DNA from: SKLM01 sp964450435
GTDB taxonomy: Bacteria > Chloroflexota > Anaerolineae > B4-G1
Length of the DNA: 16,582 bases
Reading direction: 5' to 3'
Assembly: GCA_964450435.1 (NCBI GenBank)
Contig: CAYVCX010000062.1
Coordinates: 1-16,582 of the forward strand
Part shown: positions 1 through 5,939 of the stretch, piece after piece
How positions within the stretch are numbered: position 1 is the first letter of the stretch
Layout: every line of letters begins with the position of its first letter
Made by a program: the position numbers and the translations under genes
The notes under the pieces: model-generated
Database searches by the model: none
What the model saw: the letters and a program-made list of their open reading frames with translations, nothing else
What the model was told of the DNA's origin: nothing

Positions 1-51
1 CTGTGCCAGCGGATTTACAGTCCGCCCCCTTTGCCGCTCGGGACACCGACC
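1..51 (-). tRNA. tRNA-Tyr (anticodon GTA), 3' part cut by the window edge
   Basis: Read on the minus strand, the segment starts with an acceptor arm GGTCGGT, then a D arm CCCGAGCGGC...GGG, then an anticodon stem-loop GCGGA-CTGTAAA-TCCGC. The loop reads GTA at positions 34-36, which decodes Tyr. It closely resembles the 5' half of known bacterial tRNA-Tyr. The long variable arm, T arm and 3' end lie outside the window. It sits 49 nt downstream of tRNA-Thr(TGT) on the same strand, so the two are probably one transcript. The Thr-Tyr order matches the tRNA cluster seen upstream of tuf in many bacteria. Confidence 0.9.
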
Positions 52-100
52 CACGAAGTGCTCCAATTGTGACGGGCTGCGACAGCAACCCGCAACCCTG

Positions 101-174
<74 letters not shown>

Positions 175-182
175 ACACGAAA

Positions 183-210
183 ATTATACCACGCCCATCC
201 GCTGCGTCAA
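183..210 (-). promoter_or_regulatory. sigma70-type promoter of the tRNA-Thr/tRNA-Tyr unit
   Basis: On the minus strand a -35 box TTGACG (210-205) and a perfect -10 box TATAAT (188-183) are separated by 16 bp. TG one base before the -10 box makes it an extended -10. The expected start of transcription lies near 176, a few nucleotides before the mature tRNA 5' end at 173. The promoter overlaps the beginning of the plus-strand open frame that follows, which argues that frame is not an intact gene at this end. Confidence 0.8.
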
Positions 211-212
211 GT

Positions 213-1286
213 TTGCTCGCTTTTCTCTCCCCCCGTATCACGCACCCCCGCCCGCCGAGTGCCGGTGGCACCTTGCTCGTGGGACCCCAGGTCCGCTTCG
301 AGGGGCTGGCTCGTGCCGGAGCAGAAGTCGTTCTCTATACCTCTCCCAGCCAGATCTACAACTGGGACGACGATGCGTTGACGCGCCTCCTCACCACGAC
401 AGCGGGCTCCGATCGCTTCTTCTCAGAAAGCGCGTCTCTTGCTGACGGTGACCACTACATCTATGCCAGGGCCTTCAGTGGCACCCAGAAGAGCGAGGGC
501 GGCCTGTGGTCGCCGCTCCACCTGGTGGTAAGTTCCACCCTGTCCGTTGATCCCGACGGTGTTGGTGTCCAGACCGGGGGTCAGGACTACACTCCCGGCG
601 GTCTCGGAGGTCAGGTCGGGAGTGCTGCCGGTGAGCCGGTCACCATCACCGTGCCCCTGGATCCGCCGTGCGCTCTTCCCCTCTCGCCCACTCTGTACAT
701 CAGCAACACCCGCACAGGCGAAGGGCTGCCTCCTTTGAGTCCCGTCGATACGGTGTCCGACGAAGGAATCTACACCTACACCTTCGTCTTCAGGGGCTAC
801 GCCGGCGGTTCTTACGAGACCGAGTTCGGGTACGTCTGCGATGACGAGGAGGAGCAGGTTCCCATCGTCATCATCCTCATCGACCCGGCGGGCTACGTCT
901 ATGACCTGAACACAACCGGAGTGACGTACCTCTGGCCGAGCAAGCCGCCGGATGACTCCCTGGTCGTCAACGCCACCGTGACTACCACAGTGCGCACCGG
1001 AGACGACACCTGGGAGGTCTGGGATGCTCAGGAGCACGATCAGTACAACCCCCAGGTGACCGATAGGACCACCCCCGACGGTGTGAAGGAGCCGGGGTAC
1101 TATGCCTTCTTCGTGCCGTCCGGTCAGTACAAGGTCCATGCCTCCGCACCCGGCTGCCTGGACTACGAGAGTCCCATCTTGACCGTTGTCAATGAGCCCG
1201 TCTATCACAACGTCGGGCTGCGCTGCACGGAGGAGGCGGCTGTGGGGGTCGAATACCACGTCTATCTGCCCCTGGTGGTGAGGTGA
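213..1286 (+). CDS. C-terminal part of a secreted Ig-like/repeat surface protein, apparently 5'-truncated
   Basis: The frame is open from 147 to 1286, but its only ATG (147) lies inside tRNA-Thr on the other strand; the first start codon past the tRNA is a TTG at 213, without a Shine-Dalgarno sequence. No signal peptide can be seen, although the content is that of an exported protein. From about 250 to 530 it resembles a bacterial Ig-like domain (GLARAGAEVVLY, then HYIYARA). The last third resembles a carboxypeptidase-regulatory-like beta domain (YYAFFVPSGQYKVHASAPG). The C terminus YHVYLPLVVR matches an ending I recall from many exported Chloroflexota proteins. The body has no frameshift or stop. 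I infer the 3' remnant of a larger surface protein cut off near the tRNA; a real short gene with an unusual start is the alternative. Function unknown. Confidence 0.55.
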   Translation: MLAFLSPRITHPRPPSAGGTLLVGPQVRFEGLARAGAEVVLYTSPSQIYNWDDDALTRLLTTTAGSDRFFSESASLADGDHYIYARAFSGTQKSEGGLWSPLHLVVSSTLSVDPDGVGVQTGGQDYTPGGLGGQVGSAAGEPVTITVPLDPPCALPLSPTLYISNTRTGEGLPPLSPVDTVSDEGIYTYTFVFRGYAGGSYETEFGYVCDDEEEQVPIVIILIDPAGYVYDLNTTGVTYLWPSKPPDDSLVVNATVTTTVRTGDDTWEVWDAQEHDQYNPQVTDRTTPDGVKEPGYYAFFVPSGQYKVHASAPGCLDYESPILTVVNEPVYHNVGLRCTEEAAVGVEYHVYLPLVVR

Positions 1287-1392
1287 CGATCAGACACCCG
1301 GTGCAGCCATCTCGATAGCTCTATTACCGGGGAGGTGCCGGGCGGGGCCGAGCGAAACTGTAGACTGACTCTTCCGTCCGCACGAAGCCGGG

Positions 1393-1460
1393 CCCTGGCG
1401 TCGTCGCACAACGCACCGGCCCAGGAGGGGATCCCCTCGCTGGCTGCGCCGACGCCAGGG
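1393..1460. repeat. long inverted repeat forming an extended hairpin
   Basis: An 11-bp perfect inverted repeat (CCCTGGCGTCG at 1393-1403 against CGACGCCAGGG at 1450-1460) encloses further pairing, 1405-1408 with 1445-1448. At its centre CCAG (1421-1424) faces CTGG (1440-1443) around the 14-bp palindrome GAGGGGATCCCCTC (1425-1438). The element could fold as a long rod on either strand. No T run follows on either strand, so it does not look like an intrinsic terminator. Function unknown. Confidence 0.6.
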
Positions 1461-1490
1461 AGGCTGCCCGGTCTATGCTCGCGAGATCCC

Positions 1491-1529
1491 AGGACGAGCC
1501 CTGCTTCTCTCGCTCCGTCTGCTCGTCCT
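1491..1529. repeat. 9-bp inverted repeat
   Basis: AGGACGAGC at 1491-1499 is the exact reverse complement of GCTCGTCCT at 1521-1529, with a 21-nt loop. It lies 30 bp after the long hairpin at 1393-1460 and belongs to the same gene-free, inverted-repeat-rich stretch. Function unknown. Confidence 0.5.
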
Positions 1530-1646
1530 TGTTGTCACATCTCCACGCCGCTGCCCGGGAGAGAGGTACGCCAGGGCCTGCCGGTGCAAACGCTGGGTCC
1601 CGCTGCTCCTGATCGTGCCCCTTGGTTTGTTCTTGAGGGTTTATGC

Positions 1647-1681
1647 GGTGCGGCCCGCCAACTCCAGCGGCGGGCCGCACC
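1647..1681. repeat. 13-bp perfect hairpin
   Basis: GGTGCGGCCCGCC (1647-1659) pairs perfectly with GGCGGGCCGCACC (1669-1681) across a 9-nt loop. The stem is almost entirely G+C, but neither side is followed by a T tract, so intrinsic termination is only a weak possibility. The 1287-1792 interval around it holds no gene I can support; it contains this hairpin, the two inverted repeats before it, and the direct repeats after it. Confidence 0.6.
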
Positions 1682-1742
1682 CCTCCATTCCAGAACGGCG
1701 TGAGTGGGCACGAGACGCCGCCCCCGGCCTGCCACCCGCCAA

Positions 1743-1784
1743 TATCCCAAATTCTGCGTCCATTTCCCAAACAGTATCCCAAAT
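1743..1784 (+). promoter_or_regulatory. three direct TATCCCAAAT-like repeats upstream of a promoter
   Basis: TATCCCAAAT occurs at 1743-1752 and again at 1775-1784, with a related TTTCCCAAAC at 1763-1772. Repeat starts are 20 and 12 bp apart. The last copy ends 8 bp before the -35 box of the following gene, a common position for activator or repressor sites. The region is locally A+T-rich compared with its surroundings. That it binds a regulator is inference. Confidence 0.45.
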
Positions 1785-1792
1785 ATACCCTC

Positions 1793-1821
1793 TTGACGAC
1801 CGGCCTCGGGGGTGATATCAT
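1793..1821 (+). promoter_or_regulatory. sigma70-type promoter of the HGG-motif gene
   Basis: -35 TTGACG (1793-1798) and -10 TATCAT (1816-1821) are separated by exactly 17 bp, each one mismatch from consensus. Transcription would begin near 1828, leaving a leader of only about 10 nt before the AAGGAGGTGA ribosome-binding sequence at 1837-1846. Confidence 0.7.
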
Positions 1822-1842
1822 AGGACAAATCCCCTCAAGGAG

Positions 1843-2400
1843 GTGACCACGACCACACAATCCGCCCAGGATCCGCGTTCTATCTTCGAGACCCGTCCCG
1901 CCCAGCCCGGCCGCTCCCTCGAGCCCTATCGAGCGGTGAGGTGCACTGGCATCCGCGACGACGGCTCGCCGTGCCGTGCGTGGTCTGTCCGCGGCAGCGA
2001 CCCGCCGCGCTGTGCTCCCCACGGGGGCGGCCAGCGCCCTGTCGGCGCTCCCAAGGGCAATCAGAATGCCCGCAGCCACGGCTTCTACGCCGACACCGGT
2101 GTCTTCACCTCGCCCCACGCCGACGTTGAGGACGCCTGCTGGTCTATCGAGCTCGTCATCGCCGATCTCTCCGTCAAGCAAGCTCGCCTGTCTCGCTACA
2201 TCGACCGCCTTCAGGAGGACGAGGGTACGGATCCCAGGGACCTCTACCGTCTCTTGACACTCCACGGGACCAACGCCTCCCGGCTTGGGCTCCTCCTCAA
2301 GGATCAGCAGGCCCTGCGCGGGGACGTGAATGATCTTATCGACCGGGCCCTTAACATGGCCCTCGACGATCTCTCCGCGGATCTGGGCGTCGAGCTGTGA
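1843..2400 (+). CDS. HGG-motif small zinc-binding-like protein, function unknown
   Basis: A 185-residue protein. Residues 34-60 carry C34, C44, C57 and H60 in a C-x9-C-x12-C-x2-H pattern, consistent with a small zinc finger. It runs straight into HGGGQRPVGAPKGNQNA (60-76) and SHGFY (78-82), the signature of proteins annotated as HGGxSTG-domain; these often sit in mobile or phage-derived contexts. Residues 95-185 are predicted helical (my reading) with no recognised domain. The gene has a strong promoter and direct repeats upstream. Its start is odd: the perfect AAGGAGGTGA sequence overlaps the only in-frame GTG (1843), while an in-frame ACG at 1849 sits at ideal spacing. No other start exists before the in-frame stop at 1813. 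A role in nucleic-acid binding is a guess; coding status is well supported. Confidence 0.75.
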   Translation: MTTTTQSAQDPRSIFETRPAQPGRSLEPYRAVRCTGIRDDGSPCRAWSVRGSDPPRCAPHGGGQRPVGAPKGNQNARSHGFYADTGVFTSPHADVEDACWSIELVIADLSVKQARLSRYIDRLQEDEGTDPRDLYRLLTLHGTNASRLGLLLKDQQALRGDVNDLIDRALNMALDDLSADLGVEL

Positions 2401-2798
2401 GGGCCAGCGGCCCGCGCCGATACTGTTTCCGGAAAAAAGGCTCTGGGAGCAAACAATATCGTTGGGCATGGCGCCCCACTTTCGCCCCCAAATCGGGCCC
2501 TCAGTGGGTCTCACGAACCCCACGACCCGCTTTCGGCGCTGCTTGGCCCCACCGCTGGCTGGCCCACCTCGGAGCCGATATTGTACAATATCGGCGGTGC
2601 CTATGAGGCCCCGGAGCGCTGCCTGGCAGGCCACGACTTCTCCCATCGGTTCGTGACCGTTCGCCCTTGGTAGGCGGGCCATTGGAGACTGGGAGTCCCT
2701 GCATCGCCGGACTGGGATAGAGGCATTCTGCTGCGCGAAGATCCTTGAAGGTTCCCGCTCAGGAGTTCGGCCGCTCCCATCCGCTGCGCGATGTGGCT
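2401..2798. other. gene-free stretch with one perfect palindrome
   Basis: About 400 bp between the HGG-motif gene and the end of the SanA-like gene. Open frames here show no recognisable protein on either strand. The only clear structure is the palindrome at 2574-2595. I see no intrinsic terminator for either neighbouring gene. Confidence 0.5.
2574..2595. repeat. perfect 22-bp palindrome
   Basis: The half-site GCCGATATTGT is followed directly by its exact reverse complement ACAATATCGGC, with no spacer and no mismatch. The A+T-rich core with G+C-rich ends is typical of a dimeric regulator operator. It lies 174 bp beyond the stop codon of the HGG-motif gene and about 200 bp past the stop codon of the SanA-like gene. 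It has no T tract, so it is unlikely to be a terminator. Confidence 0.6.
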
Positions 2799-3455
2799 TC
2801 AGTCTGTCCGCGGCAGTTCGATCGGCTCCGGATCCCCCAGGATTGGAAGTGGACGCCGCACGTTGACGTCCCACCACGCCAATACCAGGGCCAGATACTC
2901 CCGTGTCTTCCACACCACCTGCTTCGCGGCGTAGACCCGCCGGTCCGCCGTCACCGCTACCACATCCAGCCCCATAGCCTCGCAAAGATACAACGAGCGC
3001 GCCGTGTGGAACCGCTGGGTCACCACCACCGCCTCCTCGACGCCGAAGATCGTCCTTGCCCGATAGCAGCTGTCGTAGGTCCGGCGGCCCGCGTAGTCCA
3101 GCACCACGTCCTCGTTGGGTACCCCCAGGCTGACGGCATATCGCCTCATGGCCTCTGGCTCATTGTAGTCCACACGCTGGTTGTCCCCGCTGCACAGCAG
3201 CTTGTCCACCTTCCCGGCCTCGTAGAGATCTGCGGCCGTCGCCACGCGGTCCGCTAGTATCGGTGTCAGTGAGCCGTCCGACCACAGCCCCGCCCCCAGG
3301 ACCAGCGCCACGGGCCGCGCTGGCACCCGCTCGACGCTGTCGTATACCTGCTCAGCGTACCGCTGCTCGACCCGCCACCGCAGTCCCAACACGGCGCTCA
3401 CCCCTGCTACTGCGGCGGCCACGACCAGCAACGTCAGCCACTTCACCGTGTTCAC
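2799..3455 (-). CDS. SanA/YdcF-type DUF218 membrane-anchored protein
   Basis: A 218-residue protein with one N-terminal membrane segment (about residues 5-24) and an extracytoplasmic DUF218 domain. Family motifs are seen in order: ALVLGAG (50-56), ILADR...LYEAGKVDKLLCSGDN (66-92), YNEP..M..Y (97-106), DYAGRRTYDSCYRA (120-133) and VVTQRFHTARSLYL (144-157). This matches SanA (linked to envelope barrier function and vancomycin exclusion in E. coli) more than the longer YdcF/ElyC proteins. The chemical activity of the family is not settled. The start is a GTG with only a weak ribosome-binding site. It is the last gene of the minus-strand run, 255 bp after the preceding gene, so it may have its own promoter. 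Confidence 0.88.
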   Translation of the reverse strand: MNTVKWLTLLVVAAAVAGVSAVLGLRWRVEQRYAEQVYDSVERVPARPVALVLGAGLWSDGSLTPILADRVATAADLYEAGKVDKLLCSGDNQRVDYNEPEAMRRYAVSLGVPNEDVVLDYAGRRTYDSCYRARTIFGVEEAVVVTQRFHTARSLYLCEAMGLDVVAVTADRRVYAAKQVVWKTREYLALVLAWWDVNVRRPLPILGDPEPIELPRTD

Positions 3456-3710
3456 GCGCTCATCCCGTCGTCGGCCTCCCTACAGGAGGGCTCTCCCCTT
3501 GTCCCTTCCCGATCACCTCTGCACAATCCCCCGTTTGCTTGCTGCTCCTCTGAGTGCCGAGCTGTGCCCCCGCCCCCTTGCCTCCGAGACGCTGCGAGAC
3601 CCCGCTCCTTCAGCTCCCGTGGCGCCCGGTTCGCTGTCCCCCCCGTGCTCCCAATCCGGCGGTCTCATATGCTCAACATTGCTCTGCGTACCCCATCCCC
3701 TTCTGGTTCC

Positions 3711-5111
3711 TCACCGCATCGCGCCCACTGCGTTGGCCGCTGTGGTCGCGTCCGGCGCTCGGACGAAGAGCACGGACAGACCCGTTCGAGAGATATGAAA
3801 CCCTCCAGCCTCGCTCTCCCACCACCGTCCCGCTGCTCCCTCCCCTGGACTCATTGGCTCCGCCAGAGAATACTTCTCTGTCACCGCGGCGCCGAGGGCG
3901 TCTTCAAACACCCTTGCATCGACGCTGCTCTCCCATCTTGTCCGCCAGATCAGTACGCGTTCGCCGTCCTCCCGCGCCCACACAACGAACGTGTCTCCGT
4001 CCCACCCCTCGGCGGCATCCCGACTTCTCCCCTCCGGCAGTACCTGGGTCAGGTACAGCCCCACCACCAGCTCTCCCAGCGTGTCCTCCAGCACCAGCTC
4101 CCATCCCTGGCCCAGTACTTCGCTCATATCGGGCACTACGGTGAGGTTGGGCCTCCCCTGTTGCTCCATGTAGCGAGCGGGATGCAGGATCTGCGCCGTG
4201 GAGCGAGGAAGATCTGTGTAGGCTCGGTTGACGGCGTCCCATCCCCCGGCCTCGAACAGCTCCTGAACAAATGCCCTCCCCTCCACGCTGGGGAAGCGCT
4301 GCAGTCGCCTCCATGCCTCATGGTCCCCCGGGCCATCGTTCAACCCAATGTGCTCTGCTTCGATCGCCAGTTCGGTCAAGCGTTCCCAGTCCGCCGACGC
4401 GAGATCTCGGTGACAATACAGCCCTGTCGAGACTGCGGCATCCCCCGCGATCAATGCCTGAGCGGCCAGCCTTTCGTCAATCGTCCTCGTTCGGGCGTCT
4501 ATCATCTCCAGCCCGAAGTGCTGGTCCTGGAGGGCGCGGACGTAGGCCCAGGCCAGGACTGTCTGCGCGCTGGCGTCTCCCATCGGACGGCTGGTGTCGA
4601 CGTACACCTGCTCCTCCTCCGGCACATACACGGCCGCTGGAGCGCGGATGTCAAAGTCTAGGGAGCGCTCGGGCAGAATGCCCAGCACGATGTACGGCAG
4701 GTGCTCGGATTCCAGATCCCGCTCCGCGTGGAGTTTGCGGAGCAGTGAGTCCATCTCCGCCTCGTCGACGAAGTTCAGGGCCACTCCCCGCAGCGGAGTG
4801 AGCCCGCGGACCATCTCCATCTGCCGAGCGACCTGGTCGAAGAGGCGGGCGCCTCTTACCTGAGACCAGATCCCTTCCTCCGGCATTGGGGTTGCAGCCG
4901 GGGTGGCTGTCGCTGTGGGCAACGGGGTGGGGGACGGTGCAGTCTCCTTTGTGACGTGGGCCGCCAGGGGGGTTCCGATGGCGGACGCACGCTCGAAGTT
5001 CTGCAGAGATGTGATGATGAAGCCGGCCAGCACCGCCAGCACCGCGGCCACAAAAAGGGCCAGCAGGAGCAGAGCGTGACGCTGTCGCCCCGTGAAACCG
5101 ACAGCCCTCAC
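3711..5111 (-). CDS. membrane-anchored metallopeptidase-like protein lacking the metal site
   Basis: A 466-residue protein. Residues 12-35 form a membrane anchor, followed by a Pro/Thr/Ala-rich linker (58-78) and a large extracytoplasmic domain. The core resembles a family I recall with the sequence HEYVHALQDQHF, ALVEGDA and a GGW..VN.AY...P.STEQILHP.KY block. Here the last block is well kept (GGWDAVNRAY at 289-298, STAQILHPARY at 304-314) and so is ALQDQHF (193-199), but the HExxH positions read W188-A189-Y-V-R192 and the later glutamate of EGDA is A222. All expected zinc ligands and the catalytic base are therefore absent. It starts with GTG after a GAGG sequence and lies 29 bp behind rph, so the two are probably cotranscribed. 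Likely a non-enzymatic or binding paralogue; function unknown. Confidence 0.75.
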   Translation of the reverse strand: MRAVGFTGRQRHALLLLALFVAAVLAVLAGFIITSLQNFERASAIGTPLAAHVTKETAPSPTPLPTATATPAATPMPEEGIWSQVRGARLFDQVARQMEMVRGLTPLRGVALNFVDEAEMDSLLRKLHAERDLESEHLPYIVLGILPERSLDFDIRAPAAVYVPEEEQVYVDTSRPMGDASAQTVLAWAYVRALQDQHFGLEMIDARTRTIDERLAAQALIAGDAAVSTGLYCHRDLASADWERLTELAIEAEHIGLNDGPGDHEAWRRLQRFPSVEGRAFVQELFEAGGWDAVNRAYTDLPRSTAQILHPARYMEQQGRPNLTVVPDMSEVLGQGWELVLEDTLGELVVGLYLTQVLPEGRSRDAAEGWDGDTFVVWAREDGERVLIWRTRWESSVDARVFEDALGAAVTEKYSLAEPMSPGEGAAGRWWESEAGGFHISRTGLSVLFVRAPDATTAANAVGAMR

Positions 5112-5140
5112 TTCAACACCTCTCGGTGCGCCTTCGTGGG

Positions 5141-5884
5141 CTAGGCGAGATCTCCATCACGTGACGGAAGCGCCTGCTGCTGGAGCTGCATAATGCGCTG
5201 CGTGCCCGCTTCCGCCAGATCCAGCATGTGCTCTAGTGCCTCGCGCGAGAAGGGCTCGCCCTCCGCCGTTCCTTGCACTTCGATTAGGCGTCCGTCCGCG
5301 GTCGTGACCACGTTGAGGTCCACGTCCGCATCCCGATCTTCCTCGTAGCACAGGTCGAGTCGCACCTCGCCCCCGATGATGCCCACGCTGACCGCCGCCA
5401 CGGGCGGCCTCAATGCCTCCAGGGCTACCAGTCCTCTGCTGGCCAGACGCCCCAGGGCCAGCGCCACCGCCACGTAGCCCCCGCTGACCGACGCCGTCCG
5501 GGTTCCACCGTCGGCCTGCAGGACGTCACAGTCGACGGTCAACAACCGCTCCCCCAGCAGCTCCAGATCGACGGCCGCCCGCAGTGAGCGCCCGATGAGA
5601 CGCCGGATTTCCTGCGTGCGCCCGCCGAGGCCTTCTGTCTCCCTGGGCGTCCGCGTCTGCGTGGAGCGGGGCAGCAGCGCGTATGAGGCCGTCAGCCAGC
5701 CGGTGCCTCTCCCTTTCATCCACTCGGGTACGTGCTCCTCCACGCTCACGTTGCACAGCACCCACGTGTTCCCCGTCCGGATCAGCACAGAGCCCTCGGG
5801 ATACTTGATGTAGTCCAGCGCAAACGTGATGGGGCGCAGCTGGTCGCCCTGGCGGCCGTCGGGGCGTGGCGCTGGGAGGTTCAT
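5141..5884 (-). CDS. rph: ribonuclease PH
   Basis: Phosphorolytic 3'-5' exoribonuclease that trims tRNA 3' ends to nucleoside diphosphates; acts as a hexamer in the cytoplasm. From the ATG at 5884 it is 247 residues, the normal family length. It shows RPDGRQGDQLRPI (7-19), YPEGSVLIRTGNTWVLCNVSVEE (28-50), GWLTASYALLPRSTQTR (62-78), GGRTQEIRRLIGRSLR (87-102) with phosphate-site R89, and DCDVLQADGGTRTAS (118-132) with the GTR motif at 127-129. Upstream in-frame starts exist (TTG 5911, ATG 5896), but they lie within or before the -10 box, and homologues begin near the 5884 ATG. It probably forms an operon with the metallopeptidase-like gene 29 bp downstream; the lgt-like gene precedes it by 55 bp. 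Confidence 0.96.
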   Translation of the reverse strand: MNLPAPRPDGRQGDQLRPITFALDYIKYPEGSVLIRTGNTWVLCNVSVEEHVPEWMKGRGTGWLTASYALLPRSTQTRTPRETEGLGGRTQEIRRLIGRSLRAAVDLELLGERLLTVDCDVLQADGGTRTASVSGGYVAVALALGRLASRGLVALEALRPPVAAVSVGIIGGEVRLDLCYEEDRDADVDLNVVTTADGRLIEVQGTAEGEPFSREALEHMLDLAEAGTQRIMQLQQQALPSRDGDLA

Positions 5885-5894
5885 AGCGGCCGAC

Positions 5895-5922
5895 ATTATA
5901 CCATGGCGCAATATCGGGACAA
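5895..5922 (-). promoter_or_regulatory. promoter immediately upstream of rph
   Basis: On the minus strand, -35 TTGTCC (5922-5917) and -10 TATAAT (5900-5895) are separated by 16 bp, with an extended TG before the -10. A start of transcription 7-10 nt beyond the -10 box falls at 5888-5885, directly before the rph ATG at 5884. No Shine-Dalgarno sequence fits in between, suggesting a leaderless or nearly leaderless mRNA. Confidence 0.65.
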
Positions 5923-5939
5923 GAGATGAGGGTCGACGC

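Noticed and set aside
423..1259. 278-codon minus-strand frame opposite the surface-protein fragment
   Set aside because: It has no recognisable domain or ribosome-binding site, and the plus-strand frame has Ig-like and YLPLVVR features that explain the region.
1647..1681. 13-bp hairpin as an intrinsic terminator for the surface-protein fragment
   Set aside because: It lies 360 bp beyond the stop codon and has no T tract on either strand; kept as an inverted repeat only.
1324..2985. Long open frame on the minus strand (553 codons) covering the HGG-motif gene
   Set aside because: Composition is Arg/Gly/Pro/Ala-rich without any recognisable domain. The plus strand has a promoter, a ribosome-binding site and a motif-bearing protein in the same DNA, so this is a shadow frame in G+C-rich sequence.
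3456..3710. 255-bp gap upstream of the SanA-like gene as a regulatory region or small gene
   Set aside because: I found no convincing promoter, terminator or protein-like frame; only a pyrimidine-rich plus strand and a 5-bp hairpin near 3476-3490.
3554..4661. Long plus-strand frames opposite the metallopeptidase-like gene
   Set aside because: They are Pro/Arg/Ser-rich shadows of the minus-strand coding sequence, which has a membrane anchor and family motifs.
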